Virus record (IMG/VR): IMGVR_UViG_3300024180_000407
Location: 1 to 60,827 of that record
Direction: 5' to 3' (one strand)
Origin: a virus
DNA: 60,827 bases
The translations under genes were made by a program, and so were the position numbers. Each line of letters opens with the position of its first letter. The first letter of the stretch is position 1. Below, piece after piece: positions 1 to 6,034 of the stretch. The notes under the pieces are model-generated. The model had not been told where the DNA came from. It was given only the letters and a program-made list of their open reading frames with translations, and ran no database searches.

Positions 1-5
1 TCTTT

Positions 6-743
6 TTACCCATTTTTAATAATTTTAAATGTCTTAACAAACCTACCGTTAGTTACTTGTAATAAATAGATACCAGTAGCAAGGTCCCTAACATCTACTC
101 TAAAAGAAACATACCCCGAGAAAAACTTCTTACTATACACACCGTGTTTTTTACCTAAAAAATCAGATACTATAACCTTATATTCTCCATTTTCGGGTAC
201 TGTTAACTCTAGTGTTATACGCCCGGTAGTAGGTACTGGGTATGCTATTCCGTATATGCCGTCTATAGGTGGTACTTCAAAGGGCATTGATCTTTTATTT
301 ACATACCCATCTGTACTTATAACCTCTATATCCCAACCTAACTCAGTTCCTGCGGTTTTTCTTCCAATGGTAATAGGTATCTCTACCCATGATTGATCAA
401 TTACTTTAAACCTAACTGTGAATAGTTCTGTGGGTGAGTTTATTGTATAAGTACCAAATGAAGCATCATATCCTCCCCATCTAACTGTTTCACCTTGCCA
501 GTCCATAGTGTAGGTTAACCATTGTTGAGCTTTAGCTGTTACCGATATATCTTCAAAGGCTAAGTATGTGGGGTCATAATTTAGTGCAAATTCTAAACTA
601 CCTACATCGTTGCTATTAGTTTCGATTACAACCGGTAAATTAATATAAGTACTAACAGGTACCTCAATCTCAGGTACGTTAAATTTGACCTGAGAGTGAG
701 CTACTGTTGATAGTGTTAGTAAAAATATTAATAACGATTTCAT
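6..743 (-). CDS. Secreted cohesin-like protein with T9SS C-terminal sorting domain
   Basis: A 245-residue protein with a classic signal peptide (MKSLLIFLLTLSTVAHSQ). Residues about 20-150 look like a cohesin-type beta sandwich, with a VGSLEFALNYDPTYLAFEDI stretch typical of cohesin strands. Residues about 168-245 match a type A T9SS C-terminal domain: it opens with YPVPTTGRITL, has an LGKK turn, and ends GIYLLQVTNGRFVKTFKIIK. In Bacteroidota this domain directs proteins through the type IX system to the cell surface. It follows the 362-aa gene by 3 nt, so the two are co-translated. I infer that the infected host exports it to its surface. Fold assignment is by eye; the sorting domain is the safer call. 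Confidence 0.8.
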   Translation of the reverse strand: MKSLLIFLLTLSTVAHSQVKFNVPEIEVPVSTYINLPVVIETNSNDVGSLEFALNYDPTYLAFEDISVTAKAQQWLTYTMDWQGETVRWGGYDASFGTYTINSPTELFTVRFKVIDQSWVEIPITIGRKTAGTELGWDIEVISTDGYVNKRSMPFEVPPIDGIYGIAYPVPTTGRITLELTVPENGEYKVIVSDFLGKKHGVYSKKFFSGYVSFRVDVRDLATGIYLLQVTNGRFVKTFKIIKNG

Positions 744-746
744 TTA

Positions 747-1835
747 TTAATTTAATCCTGTACCATTTGCATCACCTAATACTAGTAAGTAGAAATTACC
801 TGCTGTAGTTCCATTTATCTGTGGTGATAAGAATTCTTCTTGTCCTGAGATTGTCCCAGATTGATCTGAGGTAGCAGCATCAATAGTGTTGTATTGAGCT
901 TCAGTAAAGAATAGTACATCTGGGTTATTTGTATAAGCACTTAAACCTTGAGCTAATCTAGCAAATAACAGATAAGAATCTGATACCGTAATACCATTTG
1001 CTTGGTTTGTATTACCGGTATAGTACTGTATACCTGATGTTGTTTGTACTCCTGCTGCTATTTGAGCAATCATATTTGCATCTGCTGCTGATAATGCTGT
1101 ACTTGCATCTAAACCACTTGCAATTTTTAATCTAACTTGCCAGTAATCTTGATCTATATTCTCTGAGAATGTTGCTGTTCCATCGGCTTCTGTTGTATCT
1201 GTAGCTACATCTACCCAAGTACTACCATCTGCTGATTTCTGTAAAATTACAGGAATTAATTCTGCTGGGTTTGTTGCATTATTTAAAATAGTTGCTACAT
1301 AATCAAATGCTGGTTCTATAAAGTTACCACCGTTATCTGATGTGCCTAGAATAGCATCTGTACCATCAGTTTGTGCATAATAAGCAGTTAAATTGTTTGT
1401 GAAGTCAATCCCATCAACTGTACCATTAGTATAACTAGATTTAAATGGTAATTCAACATCAAACATATTACCAGCAATAAGGTCAAAGGTAGTAGTAGCA
1501 CCATCATAGGCCCATACGACTTTTACAATACCGTTTGTTGCATCCACATCTGTAGACATATACCCTACAGGTCCTGAAGTGTTGTTGTAAGTTACAGTTG
1601 GTGTGTCAAAAACATCTTTATCGTAACTGAAAGAGAATTGAATACCTTTTACTGTGTTACCTGATGTGTTATCGTAGTAAATATCAACTATAGTATTATT
1701 TGAGGAATTAACCGACTCTAAATTATAAGTAGAATCAAGAATTATATACGGCTTAGTTGCATCGGGTGATGTAGTTTGTCCATATGTAAATACTGTGATT
1801 AGTAATGCGGTTATGAGGGTAATTGTTTTTTTCAT
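747..1835 (-). CDS. Secreted cohesin-like and dockerin-like protein
   Basis: A 362-residue protein with signal peptide MKKTITLITALLITVFTYGQ. Residues about 30-170 resemble a cohesin-like sandwich (VKGIQFSFSYDKDVF). Residues about 240-290 hold two helix-loop segments, LSAADANMIAQIAAG and ITVSDSYLLFARLAQG, arranged like a dockerin pair. The C-terminal tail (FFTEAQYNTI, then NFYLLVLGDAN) has the same layout as the tail of the upstream 356-aa protein. No T9SS sorting domain is visible. It is probably co-expressed with the 245-aa protein, and a TATTTATA element lies 27 nt upstream of the start. Partners are unknown; a cohesin-dockerin contact between these neighbours is inference. Confidence 0.7.
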   Translation of the reverse strand: MKKTITLITALLITVFTYGQTTSPDATKPYIILDSTYNLESVNSSNNTIVDIYYDNTSGNTVKGIQFSFSYDKDVFDTPTVTYNNTSGPVGYMSTDVDATNGIVKVVWAYDGATTTFDLIAGNMFDVELPFKSSYTNGTVDGIDFTNNLTAYYAQTDGTDAILGTSDNGGNFIEPAFDYVATILNNATNPAELIPVILQKSADGSTWVDVATDTTEADGTATFSENIDQDYWQVRLKIASGLDASTALSAADANMIAQIAAGVQTTSGIQYYTGNTNQANGITVSDSYLLFARLAQGLSAYTNNPDVLFFTEAQYNTIDAATSDQSGTISGQEEFLSPQINGTTAGNFYLLVLGDANGTGLN

Positions 1836-1862
1836 TGTAATTTTATTTTAACATTAATTTAT

Positions 1863-1870
1863 TATAAATA
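1863..1870 (-). promoter_or_regulatory. TATTTATA element (putative late promoter) before the 362-aa secreted gene
   Basis: Coding-strand octamer TATTTATA, 27 nt before the start codon. It is one of at least eleven copies found at similar distances before genes here. The sequence is the reverse complement of the T4 late promoter core TATAAATA, so it may be this phage's late promoter in altered form. Function is inferred from position only. Confidence 0.4.
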
Positions 1871-1873
1871 TAA

Positions 1874-2944
1874 CTAATTCCTGTGTCCGGTTCTTATTAA
1901 ATAGAATATAGTAGAGTCTCCATTACTTCTATCAAATAAACTATAACTTCCATATCCAAAATTTTCAGATTTATCATCAGTATCAGTATCTAAAGGGTCC
2001 CAAAAGTAAGGAGTTTGTTGATAATGAAATACTTTTGTAGAAGGTGTAGTACTACTATACTGAGTAAATATACCATTCATGTAAGCTAACATAGAATATA
2101 AATCTGCAACACTAAATTTCCCGTCATTATTAACATCCATTCTCCAATAATCTTTGGAATTATAAACCCCACTAATTAATTTACTAGTAAAGTAACTGAT
2201 ATCATTTAGAGTTGGAATTGATAATGTAGGAGGCACTACATCTATAGTGTAATCGTAATCATCATAATTTAAATTAGTTGAAAAACTATAAGCTCCATTT
2301 GTATCTGTTACAGCTTCTGAGTGTAGATTGTAACTAAATCCAACCTGATTTTTGTTTTGTGTTTTAAGTTGAACTGTGATTCCTTCTAAAGGTTCTTCTT
2401 CAGCGCCGTAAACGTACCCACTATGATTTATTGGATCAACAGCTCCTGTAATTGTAGTTTTGAAGTCAACTGTATTTCCATATGAGTAATTACCACATAA
2501 GTTGGGAGAAGAAGAATATACCATCATAAACCTCATATAAACTTCTCCATTGAAAACTGTTTGCGGAACGGTAAATGTTTTATTGAAATTTCTAGTTCCA
2601 TTCCACGTACTATTACTAGAGTGAACTAGTTCTCCTGAATCGTTTAAATTTCCATTTCCATTATAATCAATCCATAATTTAAAGTACTGTCGGTAATTAC
2701 CTCGGGTTTGAGCTTGAAAATTAAGAGTAATTACATCTCCGGCATTTATTGTAGGAACTAAGGTATTTGTATGGTCTATATATCCTGGTCCAGTCCAACC
2801 TGTATTTACAATGTAATTTTGTCCATTTATATTTATCGAATTTAAACGTTCATACCCAAAAGCTTGTGCAGATGAAGGACATAGTGGTGATTGTGCTTTT
2901 ACTATACTACTGAGTAGTATTAATATAAAGGTTAGTTTCTTCAT
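1874..2944 (-). CDS. Secreted GEVED / carboxypeptidase-regulatory-like / dockerin-like protein
   Basis: A 356-residue protein with signal peptide MKKLTFILILLSSIVKAQ. Residues about 40-165 match the GEVED domain of Bacteroidota surface proteins: LWIDYNGNGNLNDSGELV, then TFTVPQTVFNGEVYMRFMM, then CGNYSYGNTVDF. Residues about 172-240 look like a carboxypeptidase-regulatory-like sandwich (GYVYGAEEEPLEGITVQL). Residues about 245-290 are dockerin-like, with a calcium-loop motif DVNNDGKFSVADLYSML. No C-terminal sorting domain is seen. The gene begins 16 nt after a strong terminator, so its own promoter is unclear; a TATTTATA octamer abuts the start codon but is too close to serve as an ordinary promoter. 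Confidence 0.75.
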   Translation of the reverse strand: MKKLTFILILLSSIVKAQSPLCPSSAQAFGYERLNSININGQNYIVNTGWTGPGYIDHTNTLVPTINAGDVITLNFQAQTRGNYRQYFKLWIDYNGNGNLNDSGELVHSSNSTWNGTRNFNKTFTVPQTVFNGEVYMRFMMVYSSSPNLCGNYSYGNTVDFKTTITGAVDPINHSGYVYGAEEEPLEGITVQLKTQNKNQVGFSYNLHSEAVTDTNGAYSFSTNLNYDDYDYTIDVVPPTLSIPTLNDISYFTSKLISGVYNSKDYWRMDVNNDGKFSVADLYSMLAYMNGIFTQYSSTTPSTKVFHYQQTPYFWDPLDTDTDDKSENFGYGSYSLFDRSNGDSTIFYLIRTGHRN

Positions 2945-2960
2945 ATAAATAATTGTTCAC

Positions 2961-2982
2961 AAAAAAGAGGGCTAATGCCCTC
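2961..2982 (-). terminator. Rho-independent terminator after the holin-like gene
   Basis: On the minus strand a perfect 6-bp stem GAGGGC/GCCCTC with a 4-nt loop is followed at once by six T. It sits between the holin-like gene and the secreted cassette, so it can insulate the secreted genes. Confidence 0.85.
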
Positions 2983-3007
2983 CTCTAGAAGTTATACTAG
3001 TTTTAAG

Positions 3008-3265
3008 TTACTTCGCTCTATTACCGAATACTTTACCGACTTCAGCAATTCCAAAAGCACCTAATACTATCCATACGAATGAATCGTATATAAATTCATT
3101 AATTACTAGATCTTTACCGAAGTAGCCTGAGACTAAATCAGCTACTGCAAAAATTACCATTATTGCAAATGCTAAAAATCCAACTACGGATTTTTCGTTG
3201 ATATCGTTGTTGTCTTTAAAAATGTTTCTAAATGCCATCCATTTATTCTTTAAGTGTTTAAACAT
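3008..3265 (-). CDS. Small two-helix membrane protein, holin-like
   Basis: An 85-residue protein with a basic N-terminus (MFKHLKNKWMAFRNIFK) and two hydrophobic helices, about residues 28-48 and 58-76, separated by a short polar turn. A basic tail ends it. Size and topology fit a class II holin, but no lysis partner adjoins it, so lysis is only the best guess. A TATTTATA element lies 30 nt upstream and terminators lie on both sides, making it a single-gene transcription unit. That fits a protein needing its own late timing. Confidence 0.55.
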   Translation of the reverse strand: MFKHLKNKWMAFRNIFKDNNDINEKSVVGFLAFAIMVIFAVADLVSGYFGKDLVINEFIYDSFVWIVLGAFGIAEVGKVFGNRAK

Positions 3266-3295
3266 AGTGCAACTTATTAAATTAAAACGTTTAAA

Positions 3296-3303
3296 TATAA
3301 ATA
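3296..3303 (-). promoter_or_regulatory. TATTTATA element before the holin-like gene
   Basis: Coding-strand TATTTATA 30 nt before the start codon, directly after a terminator stem-loop at 3313-3341. The terminator-then-promoter order supports promoter function. Confidence 0.5.
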
Positions 3304-3310
3304 GCTAACA

Positions 3311-3341
3311 AAAAAGAGATCCTTATATAAAAGATCTCTTT
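3311..3341 (-). terminator. Rho-independent terminator after the zinc-ribbon gene
   Basis: On the minus strand, a perfect 9-bp stem (AAAGAGATC/GATCTCTTT) with an 11-nt loop ends in a run of five T. It closes the unit that contains the zinc ribbon and the 145-aa gene. Confidence 0.85.
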
Positions 3342-3457
3342 CCGTATAGGCAATAGTTAAACTACTTTAAGCATCTCATGATAGCTAAGGATGCGCCGTA
3401 TTTTATTAGGAGTAAATTTCTCCTTGTAATCCTGAGTAGCTTTCTTTTGCTACCTTA

Positions 3458-3676
3458 TTAAAGTTCTTGGATTTCTTTAGGTTGGAATTCCGAATTAACG
3501 TGCCCACATGATTTGCATGCAAATACTGGGATTGGTATGTAAGTTGGTTTTCCTGTTCCTGTGAGTAATCCGGATGCTTTTCTGATAATAACAACTTGCT
3601 CGAAGTGAATACCACCACATTCATCACAAGTAACCGGTAAAGTTTGGTTAATGTCGACATTTAAATTTTCTTGCAT
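3458..3676 (-). CDS. Small zinc-ribbon protein
   Basis: A 72-residue protein with two CxxC knuckles, CDECG (about residue 17) and CKSCG (about residue 54), about 37 residues apart. This is a zinc-ribbon layout. The C-terminus is short and acidic (NSEFQPKEIQEL). Function is unknown; such ribbons in phages may bind nucleic acid or a polymerase. It starts directly after the 145-aa gene's stop, so the two are likely coupled. A longer overlapping frame (3406-3660) lacks these motifs and was rejected. Confidence 0.75.
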   Translation of the reverse strand: MQENLNVDINQTLPVTCDECGGIHFEQVVIIRKASGLLTGTGKPTYIPIPVFACKSCGHVNSEFQPKEIQEL

Positions 3677-4113
3677 TATTTGTTATTATATAGAGAATAT
3701 ACTTTATTTACTAAGTTGGTCTTAGTAATAGATGTAGGATATTCAGTATCAAAATCCTTACTTGCTAATGCTAAAAGATCTTTCTTAGTAAATTTACGTA
3801 ACTTTGTTTTAGTTACTTTTCCTTGTAGTGCAGAAGAAACATCTGCTAGTTCTTCTAATACATCTTCAAGTTCATCTTTTGCGTTCTTTGCTCTAGATTT
3901 TACTTCTTTTGCTAATGCTTTAGCATCTTTTAGTAATTCCTTACCGTCTTTAATTTTATCTTCAACAAAGTCTTCTATGTCTTCTGCAGTATCTTCTACT
4001 ACGTCTGGAATATAGTCTCCGTCTCTGTCTTTGATTTTACCTTTTTTGATAAAGTAAATAATTGTACCTACGCCAATTGCTGCAAGTACTAAAATAACTA
4101 AAATTGTTTTCAT
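3676..4113 (-). CDS. Membrane-anchored acidic helical protein with SAP-like C-terminus
   Basis: A 145-residue protein. Residues 3-22 are a transmembrane helix (ILVILVLAAIGVGTIIYFI) followed by KKGK. Next comes a DRDGDYIPD loop resembling a calcium-binding thrombospondin-3 or dockerin-type loop. Residues about 40-100 are a highly charged, probably coiled helix. Residues about 103-145 (KLRKFTKKDLLALASKDFD) resemble a small SAP/HeH-type helix-extension-helix fold. The role is unknown; an inner-membrane anchor with a nucleic-acid- or protein-binding tail is possible. A TATTTATA element is 42 nt upstream. Confidence 0.6.
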   Translation of the reverse strand: MKTILVILVLAAIGVGTIIYFIKKGKIKDRDGDYIPDVVEDTAEDIEDFVEDKIKDGKELLKDAKALAKEVKSRAKNAKDELEDVLEELADVSSALQGKVTKTKLRKFTKKDLLALASKDFDTEYPTSITKTNLVNKVYSLYNNK

Positions 4114-4155
4114 AAAACTTTTTTTTAAATTTGATTTGTTTATTATATATTTATA

Positions 4156-4163
4156 TATAAATA
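4156..4163 (-). promoter_or_regulatory. TATTTATA element before the 145-aa membrane protein
   Basis: Coding-strand TATTTATA 42 nt upstream of the start. The neighbouring bases 4148-4155 read TATAAATA on the same strand, so both orientations of the octamer occur side by side here. Confidence 0.4.
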
Positions 4164-4175
4164 GGCTGTTAAAAC

Positions 4176-4700
4176 CTATTTGCTTTTAGTTTTCCTAGGA
4201 ATCCTAATTCTTTTGCCGTACTTATCTTCTATCTTAAAGTAAAAAGAAACCAGATCATCACAACCTATAGTTACTTCTACATCGTACTCTTCTTTTGATA
4301 TTTTAAACTCTTTTACAAACTGTTCTCTTAAGTCGGTTAACTTACGAAACTCTTCTTTTTCATGATCTTCTATAAGTCTTTTTTTTCTCGCTCTATCTAC
4401 AGAGGTTTCAGAGACATACTTACCATGATCTACCTGACCATCTCGTCCTATAAGGGCTGAAAACTTTTCATTCATAGTATGTAATACTAATTCTACCTCC
4501 ATTAAGTAGGGCCCTGATTCGTAATCTCCGTTTCTCAATCTATCAATAAAAGAAGCTTTATACCCTAGCGGTTTAGTTTTAGGTGTATAACTTCTCCACC
4601 ACATAAACCTATCATAAGGTTTTTTAAAGTATCTCTTTCTGAGTTGAGTTTCAAGCCATTGCTTGCTCCATCTGGGATTATAAGGTAGTTCTGTATTCAT
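4176..4700 (-). CDS. Conserved-looking phage protein of unknown function (174 aa)
   Basis: A 174-residue, very basic protein rich in aromatic residues at the N-terminus (RFMWWRSYTPK). A charged helix lies around residues 105-145 (ARKKRLIEDHEKEEFRKL), followed by a short beta-rich, basic end (GKRIRIPRKTKSK). No family is recognised. Its start lies 5 nt from the TATATT box of a host-type promoter, so the message may be leaderless. Confidence 0.6.
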   Translation of the reverse strand: MNTELPYNPRWSKQWLETQLRKRYFKKPYDRFMWWRSYTPKTKPLGYKASFIDRLRNGDYESGPYLMEVELVLHTMNEKFSALIGRDGQVDHGKYVSETSVDRARKKRLIEDHEKEEFRKLTDLREQFVKEFKISKEEYDVEVTIGCDDLVSFYFKIEDKYGKRIRIPRKTKSK

Positions 4701-4705
4701 ATTGT

Positions 4706-4734
4706 AATATACGAAATATTATTCAATTATCCAA
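4706..4734 (-). promoter_or_regulatory. Host-type promoter TTG-N20-TATATT before the 174-aa gene
   Basis: On the minus strand, TTTG (-33 type) and TATATT (-7 type) are exactly 20 nt apart. The expected start point falls at or next to the ATG at 4700, suggesting a leaderless transcript. The -33 half overlaps the end of the upstream 78-aa gene. Confidence 0.65.
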
Positions 4735-4963
4735 ACATTATTTTATTAAAAGCATACTTTATTACAACTTCATCATACTCTGTTAAAAGTCTGTATGCTT
4801 GTTGTTTCTGCTGTTCTGTGAGGTTGTTTGGTCTGTATTTTCCTAGTTCATGAAACTCACCATTTGAAGTTCCTTTTGGTATTAAACCATCTTGTACTAA
4901 TTCATTATACTTTTTAATTGAATCACTCATAACTAATTTGTTTTTAATATTACTATTATTCAT
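4727..4963 (-). CDS. Small protein of unknown function (78 aa)
   Basis: A 78-residue protein that probably begins at ATG 4963, overlapping the stop of a 28-codon ORF. An alternative start is Met12 (MSDSIKKY). It has two predicted helices with a Gly/Pro-rich middle (GTSNGEFHELGKYRPNN). No family is recognised. It belongs to a short operon read from the promoter at 5199-5227. Confidence 0.55.
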   Translation of the reverse strand: MNNSNIKNKLVMSDSIKKYNELVQDGLIPKGTSNGEFHELGKYRPNNLTEQQKQQAYRLLTEYDEVVIKYAFNKIMFG

Positions 4964-5042
4964 CTAAATCTTCTCGATAATCTCTTTTGTGTTTAGGTTT
5001 TCTTCTATAAGCTGTATCATCTCCATGATGCTTAGTCAGCAT
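4956..5042 (-). CDS. Very small basic protein (28 aa), overlapping both neighbours
   Basis: A 28-codon ORF. Its ATG lies inside the last codons of the 49-aa gene, and its stop overlaps the ATG of the 78-aa gene. The product is short and basic (MLTKHHGDDTAYRRKPKHKR, then an acidic end). The head-to-tail overlaps imply translational coupling, which is the main support. No function can be given. Confidence 0.4.
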   Translation of the reverse strand: MLTKHHGDDTAYRRKPKHKRDYREDLDE

Positions 5043-5181
5043 CTTTCTTCTTACCAATTTCGACAGCTCTCTTTCCGAATAACTCTCTCCGTTGTCCATC
5101 CGGATATTCATTTTCTTTTTTTTCATCTTTATTTAAATTCCATTCATCTTCCCAGTATAAAAATTTCATATCGTTCACCAT
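5032..5181 (-). CDS. Small charged protein (49 aa)
   Basis: A 49-residue ORF starting MVNDMKFLYWEDEW and ending with a basic segment (RRELFGKRAVEIGKKKDAD). It is the first gene downstream of a well-formed promoter at 5199-5227 and overlaps the next ORF by 11 nt. A plus-strand frame over the same bases has no signal of its own. Function is unknown. Confidence 0.5.
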   Translation of the reverse strand: MVNDMKFLYWEDEWNLNKDEKKENEYPDGQRRELFGKRAVEIGKKKDAD

Positions 5182-5198
5182 CTATCCTTTATTAAATA

Positions 5199-5227
5199 AA
5201 TATAAGAAAAATAATTCTGATTAACAA
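5199..5227 (-). promoter_or_regulatory. Host-type promoter TTG-N20-TATATT before the small-gene operon
   Basis: On the minus strand TTG at 5227-5225 and TATATT at 5204-5199 are separated by 20 nt. It would drive the 49-, 28- and 78-aa ORFs, with an 18-nt stretch between the -7 box and the first ATG. Confidence 0.7.
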
Positions 5228-5321
5228 CTTCTTACTTATATTTATTATAAAGAATCCTGTGTTATGAATAGATGATGTGCTGAAGGGTTTGGTTCTATTA
5301 AACCTTTAAAACCCACACGCA

Positions 5322-5648
5322 TTGAGACTATTTACTACACTTCTACTATTCTTAACTCTTTCCACGGCTCACGCGCAGCTCTTAACAGAATACGACAAAC
5401 AGTACCATTTTGCCGCAGGCGCGTTAGTATCCGCAAGCACTTATACTCTAGTTTACGCTAAGACCAAGAGCAAGAAAAAAGCATTGATTTACTCCGTTGC
5501 TTCTTCTATATTGGTTGGTACATTAAAAGAACTTTCCGATAGCAGAGAGAAAGGCAATCGCTTTGATAAACGGGATTTATTAGCAACAACTTACGGAGGC
5601 CTCTCCATTGGGGTAACCTTTAACATATTCACAAAGAAAAGGCCCTAG
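5322..5648 (+). CDS. Secreted DUF2279/YfiM-like small protein, only plus-strand gene
   Basis: A 108-residue ORF beginning with TTG at 5322, just after an in-frame stop at 5307; no ATG is available. It has a signal peptide (MRLFTTLLLFLTLSTAHAQ), then YDKQYHFAAGALVSASTYTL and KELSDSREKGNRFDKRDLLA and a second hydrophobic stretch near the end. The DKxxHF...G / KE..D pattern resembles the YfiM/DUF2279 family of small envelope proteins. Its DNA is visibly GC-richer than its neighbours, and it faces the opposite way, suggesting separate acquisition. An envelope or lysis role is possible but not shown. Confidence 0.7.
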   Translation: MRLFTTLLLFLTLSTAHAQLLTEYDKQYHFAAGALVSASTYTLVYAKTKSKKKALIYSVASSILVGTLKELSDSREKGNRFDKRDLLATTYGGLSIGVTFNIFTKKRP

Positions 5649-5667
5649 CCGTTTCCGGAAGGACCTT
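5639..5667. terminator. Bidirectional terminator between convergent genes
   Basis: On the minus strand the stem AAGGTCC/GGGCCTT (one U-G pair, extendable to about 9 bp) is followed by TTCTTT. On the plus strand the same hairpin, with one mismatch, is followed by CTTTTAAA. It overlaps the plus-strand gene's stop codon and lies 3' of the histone gene coming from the other side. Confidence 0.65.
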
Positions 5668-5684
5668 CTTTTAAATTCGCGCGT

Positions 5685-5699
5685 GTCGACTTCGTCGAC
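5685..5699. repeat. Perfect GTCGAC-TTC-GTCGAC hairpin in a GC-rich spacer
   Basis: A 6-bp perfect inverted repeat with a 3-nt loop. It lies in the spacer 5673-5735, which also has an unusual purine run followed by a C-rich run. This stretch is far richer in G+C than the rest of the window. It may mark the edge of an inserted segment or a second hairpin of the terminator region. Confidence 0.5.
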
Positions 5700-5734
5700 G
5701 AGAGAGAGAAACGCCCCTCCCCCGCCTCCTCATC

Positions 5735-6034
5735 TTACTTGTTCTCTGCTACAGAAGCTTTTCTATAGTCGGTGATTAATTTCTTAATTTCACCTGCTGC
5801 TTTTCTAGCTCTCTGTTGAGATGCTTTTGTAGTACCTGCATTATTTTCTGCTAACTCATTAAAGTTTGCTTCAATTGCTTCGAATAATTCTTGTTTTTTA
5901 CTCATAATAGTTTTCTTTTTAATTTTAGTTTTTGGGTAGGTCATTTCTGTACTAATCAACGTATTACCCTTATACGTCCATTTATCTTTTAATCCATACT
6001 CATTAGTATATTCTCTAACTATAATGTCATTCAT
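5735..6034 (-). CDS. Histone H1/Hc1-like DNA-binding protein, with N-terminal extension
   Basis: The C-terminal 56 residues, from an internal Met at codon 44, start MSKKQELFEAIEANFNELAE. They include QQRARKAAGEIKKLITDYRK and end in KASVAENK. This is the usual length and pattern of Bacteroidota Hc1-type histone-like proteins, which bind DNA. The 43 residues before it (MNDIIVREYTNEYGLKDKW onward) are in frame but not part of that family. The codon-44 ATG (position 5905) has an A-rich leader and may be the true start. The ORF start overlaps the groEL stop. Confidence 0.75.
   Translation of the reverse strand: MNDIIVREYTNEYGLKDKWTYKGNTLISTEMTYPKTKIKKKTIMSKKQELFEAIEANFNELAENNAGTTKASQQRARKAAGEIKKLITDYRKASVAENK

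Noticed and set aside
3406-3660. Minus-strand ORF overlapping the zinc-ribbon gene
   Set aside because: It lacks the CxxC motifs and covers the same bases in another frame. The zinc-ribbon frame is complete and fits its neighbours.
4989-5195. Plus-strand ORF over the small-gene operon (68 aa)
   Set aside because: It lies opposite two overlapping minus-strand ORFs with a good promoter and has no start signal of its own.
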